A stretch of 55,631 nucleotides of DNA from JAYOFM01 sp038117225 (GCA_038117225.1 JAYOFM010000006.1:1-55631), one strand, 5' to 3'; shown: positions 43,328-52,379, counted from the stretch's first letter. A program made the numbers and translations. Notes: generated by a model from the letters alone, not told the origin.

Positions 43328-44293
43328 ATGAGCGGCGAGACAGTGCCTGATTTACAACCGCTTGTCATCATCGCCGGCCCGACCGCGTGCGGGAAATCGG
43401 CGCTGGCGATGGCCGTCGCCGAGGAATTCGGTGGATGGATCATCAACGCCGACAGCATGCAGGTTTATCGGGACCTGCGGGTGCTGACGGCAAGACCGGA
43501 CGCAGCCGACATGGCCCGGGTGCGGCATCGTTTGTATGGTGTTCTAGAGGCCGAGGATCCTTGCTCGGCCGGACGTTGGTTGGAACTGGCGAGACAGGCG
43601 GTCACAGACGCGCGCGAGGCCGGTGCGCTGCCGATCGTCGTCGGTGGCACGGGGCTCTACCTACGGACCCTGACCGACGGCATCGCCGCGGTGCCTCCGG
43701 TTCCGGACGAGGTTGTAGCGGAAACCCAGCGTCGCATGGACGACATCGGCGGCGAGGCATTTCGAGAAGAACTGGCGTCATATGATGAAGGCGCGGCCGC
43801 GCGTCTGCCGGCGAGCGATCGACAGCGCCTGGTGCGTGCCATGGCGGTCGTCCGTGCCACCGGACGCACACTCGACGATTGGAGGCGGGACGGGGAAGCG
43901 GTTGCCGGTGTTGCCGGCCGCCACGCCACCATCCTGATGATGCCGCCGCGCGAGGAACTCTACGCCACCATCGAGCGCCGCTTCGACGGCATGATCGCCG
44001 GCGGCGCGCTCGACGAGGTTCGCGAACTGACGGCGCGGGATATCCCGCCGCGCTCGCCGCTCGCCAAGGCGGTCGGCTATCCTGAATTGCGGGCGTATCT
44101 CGAGGGCCGGGAAACCCGCGAGGCGGCCGTGAGCGAGGCGAAAAAAGCGTCGCGGCACCTGGCGAAACGGCAAATGACCTGGTTCAGGAATCAGATTCAT
44201 GCGGATTTTTTAATTAATACGCAATTATCGGAAAGAATTATAGAAAAAACCTTTATATTTATTCGTCAGTTTTTGTTGACCGCCCCCCCTTGA
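43328..44293 (+). CDS. miaA: tRNA dimethylallyltransferase
   Basis: The 321-residue protein has the P-loop GPTACGKSALA near residue 17, the catalytic-site INADSMQVYRDL near 38, VGGTGLYLRTL near 103 and the C-terminal KRQMTWFRNQ. It adds the dimethylallyl group to A37 of tRNAs reading U-starting codons. The last 30 codons (FLINTQLSERIIEKTFIFIR...) are strikingly AT-rich compared with the rest of the gene; this stretch also precedes the ilvB promoter, whose -35 element and spacer overlap the end of the gene. The start is 23 bp from serB's. Confidence 0.95.
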   Translation: MSGETVPDLQPLVIIAGPTACGKSALAMAVAEEFGGWIINADSMQVYRDLRVLTARPDAADMARVRHRLYGVLEAEDPCSAGRWLELARQAVTDAREAGALPIVVGGTGLYLRTLTDGIAAVPPVPDEVVAETQRRMDDIGGEAFREELASYDEGAAARLPASDRQRLVRAMAVVRATGRTLDDWRRDGEAVAGVAGRHATILMMPPREELYATIERRFDGMIAGGALDEVRELTARDIPPRSPLAKAVGYPELRAYLEGRETREAAVSEAKKASRHLAKRQMTWFRNQIHADFLINTQLSERIIEKTFIFIRQFLLTAPP

Positions 44294-44304
44294 GCCACTA
44301 TTTT
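44276..44304 (+). promoter_or_regulatory. Promoter of the ilvBH(C) operon, overlapping the miaA 3' end
   Basis: TTGACC (44276-44281), 17 bp, TATTTT (44299-44304), directly downstream of an AT-rich stretch (about 44205-44275) that could act as an UP element. The predicted start near 44311 gives a leader of about 175 nt. Confidence 0.55.
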
Positions 44305-44486
44305 GCGCCCTCCCAAGCTTCCGAGAGGCTTGGCGATGACTGCCGCGGCCGGCCCTTCCGAGGACCGGCCGTGTCCACTCGGTCCACCGTCAGGCCTTTC
44401 CGCCGCGGCGAAGCGGACTTGGTATCGCGGTATTGAATGAGAGCGGACGTCGAAAGAGCATCGGCGCAAACGAAGGAATGATTGTG
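44305..44486 (+). promoter_or_regulatory. Structured 5' leader of ilvB
   Basis: The leader can form CCAAGC/GCTTGG (within 44313-44333) and GGCCGG/CCGGCC hairpins. A 34-codon ORF (ATG at 44335, stop overlapping the leader's end near 44440) has no run of Leu, Ile or Val codons, so classical attenuation is not supported. No T-box or uridine-rich terminator is seen. Confidence 0.3.
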
Positions 44487-46259
44487 ATGGATGAGCCCGC
44501 CCTGAACGGATCCGAAATCATGCTGAAGGCATTGGTGGATCAGGGAGTCGAAGTCATCTTTGGCTATCCCGGTGGCGCCGTATTGCCGCTTTATGACGCC
44601 ATGTTCCAGCAGAATTCCATTCGTCACATCCTGGTGCGCCAGGAAGGCGGCGCCGTGCATGGGGCGGAAGGCTATGCCCGTTCCACCGGCAAGGTCGGCG
44701 TGGTGCTGGTGACCTCCGGCCCCGGTGCCACCAACGCGGTGACCGGCCTGACCGACGCATTGATGGATTCGATTCCAATCGTCTGCATTACCGGCCAGGT
44801 GCCGACGCATCTGATTGGGAACGATGCGTTCCAGGAATGCGACACCACGGGCATCACCCGGCCGTGCACCAAGCACAACTATCTGGTCAAGGACGTCAAC
44901 GATCTCGCCCGCGTTGTCCACGAGGCATTTCACGTCGCCCGGTCCGGCCGGCCCGGCCCCGTCGTTATCGATTTGCCAAAGGATGTCGCGCTGGCGGCGG
45001 GCCTTTACGTCGAGCCGAGTGAGGTCGCCGAAGCGGAGCAGAAGAAATACCATCCCCGAGTCCATGGCGACCCGGATCGTATCAAACAGGCCGTCGACCT
45101 CATCGCCTCGGCCAAGAAGCCAATCTTCTATTGCGGCGGCGGGGTGATCAATTCTGGCCCCGCGGCATCGCAATTGCTGACGCAGTTCGTGCGCCTGACC
45201 GGCTATCCCTGCACGTTGACGCTAATGGGACTCGGCGCGTTTCCGGCATCGGATTCTCAGTATCTTGGCATGCTCGGCATGCACGGGACCTATGAGGCCA
45301 ATCATGCCATGCACGATTGCGATGTCATGGTCTGCGTCGGCGCGCGGTTTGATGACCGGATCACCGGTCGCTTGGATGCGTTCTCACCGAATTCGAAGAA
45401 AATTCACATCGATATCGATCCGTCATCCATCAACAAGAACGTCAAGGTCGATATCCCCATCATCGGCGACGTCGCCAATGTGGTCGAGGCGATGATCAAG
45501 GTCTGGAAGTCGAGTAAGGCCAAGCCTGACCAGCGCGCGTTGAAGGCCTGGTGGAAGCAGATCGAGGCGTGGAAATCCATCGATTGTCTGAAATATGATC
45601 AGTCCGGCGACTTGATTAAGCCGCAGTACGCCATCGAGCGGCTCTATGAGCTGACCAGGGCCCACGACGACGTGTTCATCACCACCGAGGTCGGCCAACA
45701 TCAGATGTGGGCGGCGCAGTACTTCCGCTTCGACAAGCCTAACCGCTGGATGACATCTGGCGGTCTCGGCACCATGGGTTATGGCCTGCCGGCCGCCATG
45801 GGCGTGCAGGTCGCGCATCCGGATGCCTTGGTCGTCGACATCTCCGGCGAGGCGTCGTTCTTGATGAACATGCAGGAGTTATCGACCATCGGACAGTACC
45901 GGTTGCCGGTGAAAGTGTTCATCCTCAACAACTTCTACATGGGGATGGTGCGTCAGTGGCAGGAACTACTGCACGGCGGACGCTATGCCGAAAGCTACAT
46001 GGACAGCTTGCCCGATTTCGTGAAACTGGCGGACACCTTCAACATGGTCGGTCTGCGCGCCACTAAGCCGGGCGAGGTCGATGATGTCATTAAGGAGATG
46101 CTGGCGGTCGATCAACCGGTAATTCTCGACATGCAGATCGATCCTGCGGAAAACTGCTTCCCCATGATCCCGTCGGGCTCGGCGCATAACGAAATGCTGC
46201 TGGGGCCGGACGACAAGGCCGAGCAACCGGTTTCCGAGGATGGCATGGTGCTGGTCTGA
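44487..46259 (+). CDS. ilvB: Acetolactate synthase large subunit
   Basis: The 590-residue ThDP enzyme has the catalytic Glu E53 (VRQEGGAVHGAEGYAR), FAD-domain and ThDP-domain features including GGLGTMGYGLPAAMG near 432 and SGEASFLMN...ILNN, the cofactor motif with GEA in place of the textbook GDG, then GMVRQWQELLHGGR. It condenses pyruvate (or pyruvate and 2-oxobutyrate) in the first step of valine, leucine and isoleucine synthesis. The ATG at 44487 is chosen since AAGGA lies 9 bases upstream; the frame opens at a TTG at 44433. Confidence 0.96.
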   Translation: MDEPALNGSEIMLKALVDQGVEVIFGYPGGAVLPLYDAMFQQNSIRHILVRQEGGAVHGAEGYARSTGKVGVVLVTSGPGATNAVTGLTDALMDSIPIVCITGQVPTHLIGNDAFQECDTTGITRPCTKHNYLVKDVNDLARVVHEAFHVARSGRPGPVVIDLPKDVALAAGLYVEPSEVAEAEQKKYHPRVHGDPDRIKQAVDLIASAKKPIFYCGGGVINSGPAASQLLTQFVRLTGYPCTLTLMGLGAFPASDSQYLGMLGMHGTYEANHAMHDCDVMVCVGARFDDRITGRLDAFSPNSKKIHIDIDPSSINKNVKVDIPIIGDVANVVEAMIKVWKSSKAKPDQRALKAWWKQIEAWKSIDCLKYDQSGDLIKPQYAIERLYELTRAHDDVFITTEVGQHQMWAAQYFRFDKPNRWMTSGGLGTMGYGLPAAMGVQVAHPDALVVDISGEASFLMNMQELSTIGQYRLPVKVFILNNFYMGMVRQWQELLHGGRYAESYMDSLPDFVKLADTFNMVGLRATKPGEVDDVIKEMLAVDQPVILDMQIDPAENCFPMIPSGSAHNEMLLGPDDKAEQPVSEDGMVLV

Positions 46260-46316
46260 GTGCACCACGCCCGGGCCGGACAGCCCGATTATCACAATCA
46301 CCATTAGGAACGCGCC

Positions 46317-46829
46317 GTGAGTACCGACGAAGAAATCCATAAACACACTATTGCCGTGCTGGTCGACGACGAGCCCGGTGTACTGGCGCGGGTCATCGGT
46401 CTGTTCTCCGGTCGCGGCTACAACATCTCGAGCCTGACCGTGGCCGAGGTCGATATCGACGCCAATCTGTCGCGCATTACCATTGTCACCTCCGGCACGG
46501 AAATGGTCATCGAACAGATTAAGGCGCAGTTGTCGCGGTTGGTGCCGGTGCACCGGGTCAGTGACCTGACCCTGGAGGGACCGCACGTGGAGCGCGAGCT
46601 GGCATTGGTCAAGGTCGTGTGTGTCGGTGAGAAAAGGGTTGAAAGCCTGCGGATCGCCGATATCTTCCGCGCGCGGGCCGTCGACAGCACCAACGAGTCA
46701 TTCGTTTTCGAAATCGTCGGCGACACCGGGAAGCTCGACGCCTTCATCCATCTGATGGCGCCCTTGGGACTGACCGACATCGCCCGCACGGGGATTGCCG
46801 CCATCGCCCGCGGTCGCGAGGCCATCTAG
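46317..46829 (+). CDS. ilvH: Acetolactate synthase small (regulatory) subunit
   Basis: The 170-residue protein has an N-terminal ACT domain (HTIAVLVDDEPGVLARVIGLF, residues 7-27, then RGYNISSLTVAEVD) and a second ACT-like C-terminal half (ELALVKV near 98, GKLDAFIHLMAPLG near 140). It confers valine feedback control on IlvB. It begins with GTG behind TAGGAA and lies 57 bp after ilvB, with ilvC following after 83 bp. Confidence 0.96.
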   Translation: MSTDEEIHKHTIAVLVDDEPGVLARVIGLFSGRGYNISSLTVAEVDIDANLSRITIVTSGTEMVIEQIKAQLSRLVPVHRVSDLTLEGPHVERELALVKVVCVGEKRVESLRIADIFRARAVDSTNESFVFEIVGDTGKLDAFIHLMAPLGLTDIARTGIAAIARGREAI

Positions 46830-46912
46830 GGCGCGAATTCGTTACACCATTCAACGGGGGCCGCGCCGAGGCGCCGCCGCCAGATCTGGACGAGACAAGA
46901 GGAACCTTCGAG

Positions 46913-47935
46913 ATGCGTGTATATTACGATCGCGACGCCGACGTGAATTTGATCAAGTCAAAGAAAGTCGCCGTTATCGGCTACGGCAGCCAGGGCCACG
47001 CCCATGCGCTGAACCTGCGCGATTCCGGGGTCAAGGAAATCGTCGTCGCCCTGCGCGCGAGCTCGGGCAGCGTCGCCAAGGCCGAGGCCGAGGGCATCAA
47101 GGTCATGAGCCCGGCCGATGCCGCGGCGTGGGCCGATGTGGTCATGATGCTGAGCCCGGACGAAGGGCAGGCAGCACTTTATGCCGATCATATCGAACCC
47201 AACATCAAGCAGGGCGCCGCGCTCGCGGTGGCGCACGGTCTCTCCATCCATTTCCGCCTGATTGAGCCGCGCGCCGATCTCGACGTCTTCATGATTGCGC
47301 CGAAAGGGCCGGGCCACACGGTTCGTTCCGAATACCTACGCGGCGCCGGTGTCCCCAGCCTGGTCGCGTTGGCCCAGGATGCCAGCGGTAACGCGCTCGA
47401 CGTGGCGCTGAGTTACGCTTCGGCGATCGGCGCCGGCCGCGCCGGCATCATCGAAACGACCTTCCGCGAGGAATGTGAAACCGATCTGTTCGGCGAACAG
47501 ACGGTGCTCTGTGGTGGTCTGACGCATCTTATCCGCGCCGGTTTCGAAACACTGGTGGAAGCCGGCTACGCGCCGGAGATGGCCTATTTCGAGTGCGTTC
47601 ATGAGGTCAAGTTGATCGTCGATCTGATCTATGAAGGCGGTATGGCCAACATGCGCTACTCGGTTTCCAACACGGCTGAATATGGTGATTACCATGCCGG
47701 CCCACGGGTCATCGACGAAGCCGGTGTCAAGGCACGCATGAAATTGGTTCTCGACGACATTCAGTCGGGCGCGTTCGTGAAGAACTGGATGGCCGAAAAT
47801 GTCGTTGGTCAGCCTCACTTCAAGGCCATGCGCCGGCGTCACGCGGAACATGAGCTTGAACAGGTCGGCGAGCGCCTGCGCGGCATGATGCCGTGGATCG
47901 CCGAAAACCGTCTGGTGGACAAGTCCAAGAACTAG
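46913..47935 (+). CDS. ilvC: Ketol-acid reductoisomerase (class I)
   Basis: At 340 residues this is a class I (short) KARI: MRVYYDRDADVNLIKSKKVA, nucleotide motif GYGSQGHAHALNL (residues 23-35), MIAPKGPGHTVRSEY near 126 and metal-binding ETDLFGEQTVLCGG near 188. It isomerises and reduces acetolactate to dihydroxyisovalerate using NADPH and magnesium. An AGAGGAA site lies upstream. It is the third gene in the ilvB-ilvH-ilvC run, and a terminator-like hairpin follows. Confidence 0.97.
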   Translation: MRVYYDRDADVNLIKSKKVAVIGYGSQGHAHALNLRDSGVKEIVVALRASSGSVAKAEAEGIKVMSPADAAAWADVVMMLSPDEGQAALYADHIEPNIKQGAALAVAHGLSIHFRLIEPRADLDVFMIAPKGPGHTVRSEYLRGAGVPSLVALAQDASGNALDVALSYASAIGAGRAGIIETTFREECETDLFGEQTVLCGGLTHLIRAGFETLVEAGYAPEMAYFECVHEVKLIVDLIYEGGMANMRYSVSNTAEYGDYHAGPRVIDEAGVKARMKLVLDDIQSGAFVKNWMAENVVGQPHFKAMRRRHAEHELEQVGERLRGMMPWIAENRLVDKSKN

Positions 47936-47962
47936 TGATCGCGAAAGATAAGCCGAATTCAG

Positions 47963-48003
47963 CGCCGCGCTCTTGGATAACAGGGGCGCGGCGTCGTTTC
48001 TTC
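47963..48003 (+). terminator. Terminator-like hairpin after ilvC
   Basis: CGCCGCGC (47963-47970) pairs with GCGCGGCG (47986-47993), an 8-bp GC stem with a 15-nt loop, followed by TCGTTTCTTC. The U-tract is interrupted, so termination may be partial. Confidence 0.5.
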
Positions 48004-48112
48004 GGATCAGGTATGCGCTGTCGCGTTAATAATAAAGAAACCGTAATCCGCTAGACACATGGTGCTATGACCGCATCGTCGGCATTGGCGCCGTGATGGA
48101 AAGGCCGGAACC

Positions 48113-49669
48113 ATGAGCACCACCAGAGACGCTGATCGCGTCATCATCTTCGATACGACACTGCGGGATGGCGAGCAGTCGCCCGGCTGTTCCATGAATT
48201 TGGAAGAAAAGCTGCGCGTCGCCGAGGTGCTTGAAGGCATGGGCGTCGATGTGATCGAGGCGGGCTTTCCGATTGCCTCGGACGGTGATTTCGAGGCCGT
48301 CAACGAAATCGCCAAAGTTGTTAACGAGTCCACTGTCTGCGGCCTCGCCCGCGCCACGGCCATGGACATCGAACGAGCGGCGGAAGCCTTGAAGCCGGCG
48401 CGGCGCAAACGCATTCATACGTTTCTTTCGACCAGCCCGCTGCACATGAAGCACAAGCTGCAGATGGAGCCCGACGACGTGCACGACGCCGTGGTCAAAA
48501 GTATCATCCACGCCCGCAAGTTTTCGGATGACGTGGAATGGTCTCCCGAGGATGGCTCGCGCACCGAGCACGATTTTCTCTGTCGTTGCGTCGAATCGGC
48601 GATCGACGCCGGCGCCTCGACGATCAACATTCCCGATACTGTCGGCTATGCGGTGCCGGCGGAGTTCGCGGCGCTGATCACCATGCTGATGAACCGCGTT
48701 CCCAATATCGACAAGGCGACGATCTCCGTTCATTGCCACAATGATCTCGGTCTCGCGGTCGCCAATTCGCTGGCCGCCGTCGGCGCTGGCGCGCGGCAGG
48801 TGGAATGCACCATCAATGGTCTCGGCGAACGTGCCGGCAACGCCTCGCTTGAGGAAACCGTCATGGCGCTGCGCACCCGCCACGACGCCATGCCCTATAC
48901 GACCGGCATTCGTACCGAGGAGATCATGAAGGCATCGCGGCTGGTGTCCGCCATCACGGGGTTCGCCGTGCAGCCCAACAAGGCCATCGTCGGCGCCAAT
49001 GCCTTCGCGCATGAATCTGGCATCCATCAGGACGGCATGCTGAAGCACGCCGGCACCTATGAGATCATGACCCCGGAATCCGTCGGCCTGACCCAATCGA
49101 AGTTGGTGCTGGGCAAGCATTCGGGCCGCCACGCGTTCAAGGAAAAATTGGTGACGCTCGGCTATGACCTAGGCGACAACGCGGTGCAGGACGCTTTTAA
49201 ACGCTTCAAGGATCTGGCCGATCTGAAAAAGGACGTATTCGATGAGGACATCATCGCGTTGGTCGACGACGAAGTCGTTCGCGTCAACGATCGCATCCGC
49301 TTGATTTCGTTGGAAGTTTTGTGCGGCACCGTGCATCGCCCCCCCAAGGCATCGCTCACTCTCGACATCGATGGCACTGAAACATCCTGCGAAGCGACCG
49401 GCGATGGCCCGGTGGACGCGGCCTTCAACGGTATCAAGGCGCTATTCCCGCATGAGGTACGCCTGCAGCTCTATCAAGTGCATGCCGTGACCCAGGGAAC
49501 CGATGCACAAGCCGAGGTCACGGTGCGCCTGGATGAAAACGGCCGCACCGTCAACGGAGCCGCTGCCGATACCGACACCATGGTCGCGTCGGTGCGGGCC
49601 TATATTAATGCGCTCAACAAGTTACTAGTGAAACGAGGTAAACGGGCACCAGACGCGCTTTCGGCCTAG
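48113..49669 (+). CDS. leuA: 2-Isopropylmalate synthase
   Basis: The 518-residue enzyme has an HMGL-like barrel with IIFDTTLRDGEQSPGCSMN (residues 11-29), the metal-ligand HCHNDLGLAVANS near 203 and NGLGERAGNASLEE near 236, and a C-terminal LeuA dimerisation/allosteric domain (from about 390) for leucine feedback. It joins acetyl-CoA and 2-oxoisovalerate, the first committed step to leucine. It lies 177 bp after ilvC beyond a hairpin, so it may have its own promoter (a TAGACA at 48052-48057 is a possible -10, with no good -35). Confidence 0.97.
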   Translation: MSTTRDADRVIIFDTTLRDGEQSPGCSMNLEEKLRVAEVLEGMGVDVIEAGFPIASDGDFEAVNEIAKVVNESTVCGLARATAMDIERAAEALKPARRKRIHTFLSTSPLHMKHKLQMEPDDVHDAVVKSIIHARKFSDDVEWSPEDGSRTEHDFLCRCVESAIDAGASTINIPDTVGYAVPAEFAALITMLMNRVPNIDKATISVHCHNDLGLAVANSLAAVGAGARQVECTINGLGERAGNASLEETVMALRTRHDAMPYTTGIRTEEIMKASRLVSAITGFAVQPNKAIVGANAFAHESGIHQDGMLKHAGTYEIMTPESVGLTQSKLVLGKHSGRHAFKEKLVTLGYDLGDNAVQDAFKRFKDLADLKKDVFDEDIIALVDDEVVRVNDRIRLISLEVLCGTVHRPPKASLTLDIDGTETSCEATGDGPVDAAFNGIKALFPHEVRLQLYQVHAVTQGTDAQAEVTVRLDENGRTVNGAAADTDTMVASVRAYINALNKLLVKRGKRAPDALSA

Positions 49670-49700
49670 AATAGGCGGCGTTGACGCCCTATAAAGGGCG
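49667..49700 (+). promoter_or_regulatory. Candidate mreB promoter and overlapping hairpin
   Basis: TAGAAT (49667-49672), 17 bp, TATAAA (49690-49695); the -35 covers the leuA stop codon. The -10 sits in the loop of a CGCCCT-ATAA-AGGGCG hairpin (49685-49700), so the same bases could also weakly end leuA transcription. The predicted mreB leader is about 57 nt. Confidence 0.35.
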
Positions 49701-49758
49701 AATCGCGGCCGTTCCGGGGCCTCCGTCCGGTCACCTTGAGTTAGGACGATGATTCCAT

Positions 49759-50799
49759 ATGTTTTCTAGACTATTTGGTTTCCTCTCGGCCGATATGGCC
49801 ATCGATCTCGGTACCGCCAACACGTTGGTCTATGTTAAGGGCCGCGGCATCTTGTTGAACGAACCGTCGGTTGTCGCCATTGCCGAAATCAAGGGTAAGA
49901 AGCAGGTGCTTGCCGTCGGCGAGGAGGCCAAGCAGATGCTTGGGCGCACGCCGGGCAATATCCGCGCCATCCGGCCGCTTCGGGACGGCGTCATCGCCGA
50001 CTTCGAAGTCGCCGAGGAGATGATCAAGTATTTCATCCGCAAGGTGCACAACCGTGGCAGCTTCGCCGCTCCCATGGTCATCGTCTGCGTGCCGTCCGGG
50101 TCCACCGCGGTCGAACGCCGGGCCATTCAGGAATCGGCGGAAAGCGCCGGCGCGCGGCGGGTTTTTCTGATCGAGGAACCGATGGCCGCGGCTATCGGCG
50201 CCGGTCTGCCGGTTACCGAGCCGACCGGGTCCATGGTCGTCGACATCGGTGGCGGCACCACTGAGGTCGCGGTGCTGTCATTGGGTGGAATCGTCTATTC
50301 GCGCTCCGTCCGCGTTGGCGGTGACAAGATGGACGAAGCCATTATCGCCTATATCCGCCGCAATCATAACCTGTTGGTCGGCGAGGGCAGCGCCGCGCGC
50401 ATCAAGGAAGAAATTGGGTCCGCCTGTCCGCCCGACGATGGCGAGGGCCGGACCATGGAAATCAAGGGCCGCGATCTGATGAATGGCGTGCCCAAGGAGC
50501 TCGTTGTTTCCGAGGCGCAGATCGCGGAAAGCCTGGCCGAACCGGTCGGCGCGATCATCGAGGCGGTCAAGGTGGCGTTGGAACACACGGCGCCCGAACT
50601 CGCCGCGGATATCGTCGATAAGGGCATCGTCCTGACCGGCGGCGGCGCGCTGCTTGGTAATATCGATTTCGTATTGCGGCACGCCACTGGCCTGCCGGTT
50701 TCCATCGCCGATGATCCGTTGAGTTGCGTGGTGCTTGGCACCGGTCGCGCGCTTGAGGAAATGAAGCGGCTGCGCGATGTCCTGACGACCATGTACTAA
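49759..50799 (+). CDS. mreB: Rod shape-determining protein MreB
   Basis: The 346-residue bacterial actin has the phosphate-binding MAIDLGTANTLVYVKGRGI (residues 13-31), VCVPSGSTAVERRAI near 110, VVDIGGGTTEVAVLSLGG near 160 and LTGGGALLGNID near 290. Its N-terminal MFSRLFGFLSA amphipathic stretch fits membrane binding. It organises the elongasome that inserts lateral wall peptidoglycan. It heads the mreB-mreC-mreD-mrdA-rodA cluster; mreC follows after 165 bp, the only large gap in the cluster. Confidence 0.98.
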   Translation: MFSRLFGFLSADMAIDLGTANTLVYVKGRGILLNEPSVVAIAEIKGKKQVLAVGEEAKQMLGRTPGNIRAIRPLRDGVIADFEVAEEMIKYFIRKVHNRGSFAAPMVIVCVPSGSTAVERRAIQESAESAGARRVFLIEEPMAAAIGAGLPVTEPTGSMVVDIGGGTTEVAVLSLGGIVYSRSVRVGGDKMDEAIIAYIRRNHNLLVGEGSAARIKEEIGSACPPDDGEGRTMEIKGRDLMNGVPKELVVSEAQIAESLAEPVGAIIEAVKVALEHTAPELAADIVDKGIVLTGGGALLGNIDFVLRHATGLPVSIADDPLSCVVLGTGRALEEMKRLRDVLTTMY

Positions 50800-50809
50800 T
50801 AGGCGGTGG

Positions 50810-50827
50810 CGGCGCCCCTTGGCGTCG
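50810..50827 (+). other. Hairpin between mreB and mreC
   Basis: CGGCGCC-CCTT-GGCGTCG forms a 7-bp stem (one G-U pair) with a tetraloop just after the mreB stop. It has no U-run. It may stabilise the mreB message or reduce read-through into mreC. AT-rich sequence with several TATA-like hexamers (50869-50889) follows. Confidence 0.35.
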
Positions 50828-50964
50828 CGTGACGGACTATTTTGTCTCGTCAACATTATCGGTAACCGTATAGTTCTTCAGGGTATATTTACTGTTCAGG
50901 CTAAGAATTGTGCGTTATGACGCGGAATTCGATGTCTTAAACCCGGCGTACTGGGAGAAGCGGC

Positions 50965-51867
50965 GTGGCAGAACGCTCCCGTCCATTTACGCGCATCGCG
51001 GCGCCGATTCGCAGTCTGGCGCAGCGGTTCACGTTCCTTGGTTTGATCGTTGCCTCTTTGGCGCTGATCTTGCTCGGCAAGGTCGACGTTGCGGCGGTTG
51101 AACGCGCACGCGTTGAAGTCACCGATGCCGTGGCACCGATCTTGGATGCGCTTTCGCGTCCGCTGGATGCGATCGACAACGCTGTTGTCGAGGCGCGGGC
51201 GTTACTCGATCTGCGCCAGGAGAACGCGCGCTTGCGGGCAACCAATGAGCGATTGCTGCAGTGGCAGGCGGCGGCGCATAAGTTGGAGGCGGAGAACCGG
51301 TCACTCAAGGGCCTGTTGAATTTCCACGCGCCGGCCGAGATGAGCTATATTTCCGCCCGCGTGATCGCCGATGCCGGCGGCACGTACGCACATAGTCTGC
51401 TGCTGAATGCCGGCACCCTGGATGGCACCCGAAAGGGCCAAGCGGTCGTGACCGGCGACGGTTTGGCCGGTCGCGTGCAGGAAGTCGGTCGGCGCTCCGC
51501 TCGGGTCCTGCTGGTCACCGACCTCAACTCACGCATTCCCATTTTGATCGAGCCAAGTCGGACGCGTGCCGTCCTGGCGGGATCCAACAGCAAGCGTCCG
51601 CGACTGGTGCATCTGCCGCTGGGCGCGGTGGTCGCCGAGGGCGATCGCATTGTTACATCGGGCCATGCCGGCGCGTTTCCAGCGGGCCTGCCGGTCGGCG
51701 TGGTGGCGTCGGTCGGCGAAGGCGGTATTGAAATTCAACCGTTCGTCGATCGTGCGCGGCTCGAATATGTGCGCATTCTGGATTTCGGTCTCGACGGCAT
51801 TATCGTCCGCCAGCGCCGTGATGGCGCCGGCGGTGATATCGACCGGGCCGCCGCGAACCGGCCATGA
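50965..51867 (+). CDS. mreC: Rod shape-determining protein MreC
   Basis: The 300-residue protein has a membrane helix (about residues 21-41, FTFLGLIVASLALILLG), a coiled coil (about 75-115, ARLRATNERLLQWQAAAHKL) and the periplasmic beta domains of MreC (GTYAHSLLLNAGTLDGTRKG near 132, LVTDLNSRIPILIE near 180). It bridges cytoplasmic MreB and the periplasmic synthases. It starts with GTG behind GGGAGAAG. Its end overlaps mreD as ATGA. Confidence 0.96.
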   Translation: MAERSRPFTRIAAPIRSLAQRFTFLGLIVASLALILLGKVDVAAVERARVEVTDAVAPILDALSRPLDAIDNAVVEARALLDLRQENARLRATNERLLQWQAAAHKLEAENRSLKGLLNFHAPAEMSYISARVIADAGGTYAHSLLLNAGTLDGTRKGQAVVTGDGLAGRVQEVGRRSARVLLVTDLNSRIPILIEPSRTRAVLAGSNSKRPRLVHLPLGAVVAEGDRIVTSGHAGAFPAGLPVGVVASVGEGGIEIQPFVDRARLEYVRILDFGLDGIIVRQRRDGAGGDIDRAAANRP

Positions 51868-52379
51868 AGCGGTCATTCTGGCAGCGGCTGGATGCCCTTG
51901 CGCGCCAGTTTTCACCGGTGCTGCTGACCCTGGCGCTGGTGATCGTCAACATTCTGCCGACTCCGCTGCCGGATATCGCCCGTGTCGCACCAGTGCTACC
52001 GCTGATGGCGATCTACCATTGGTCGGTTTATACGCCGGAGTTGATGCCGACGCCGGCGGTATTTTTTATCGGCCTGCTGTTCGATATTTTGTCCGGTGCG
52101 CCTCTTGGGGCGAATGCGTTTATATTTCTCGTGGTCTACGGTCTGGTGTCGTCGCAGCGCCGGTTTCTCATCGGTAAACCTTTCTTCATCGTGTGGACCG
52201 GATTCGCCATTGTCGCCGCCGGCGCTGGCGCGTTCGCGTGGGTGTTAACTTCGACCTACCATAGCCACCTGCTTGAAACCGAGGCTTTCCTGGTTCAGGG
52301 CGCCATTTCCATCGGACTGTTCCCGGTGCTGGATTGGTCGTTCCAGCGCTGGCAACGAGCCTTTCTGCGGGAGGCCTGA
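51864..52379 (+). CDS. mreD: Rod shape-determining protein MreD
   Basis: The 171-residue protein is hydrophobic, with five or six membrane helices and the MreD pattern (PLMAIYHWSVYTPELMPTPA near 46, FFIGLLFDILSGAPLG near 67). It is an inner-membrane member of the elongasome with MreC and RodA. It overlaps mreC by 4 bp, and mrdA begins 3 bp after its stop. Confidence 0.94.
   Translation: MKRSFWQRLDALARQFSPVLLTLALVIVNILPTPLPDIARVAPVLPLMAIYHWSVYTPELMPTPAVFFIGLLFDILSGAPLGANAFIFLVVYGLVSSQRRFLIGKPFFIVWTGFAIVAAGAGAFAWVLTSTYHSHLLETEAFLVQGAISIGLFPVLDWSFQRWQRAFLREA

Noticed and set aside
44335..44440. Leader peptide for attenuation of ilvB
   Set aside because: The 34-codon frame has only two Leu codons (CTC, CTT) and one Ile codon, no run of branched-chain codons, and no terminator with a U-run follows, so there is no support for ribosome-mediated attenuation.
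50910..51101. Small plus-strand ORF overlapping the mreC start
   Set aside because: It overlaps mreC in another frame, has a GTG start without a good ribosome site and no recognisable protein features.
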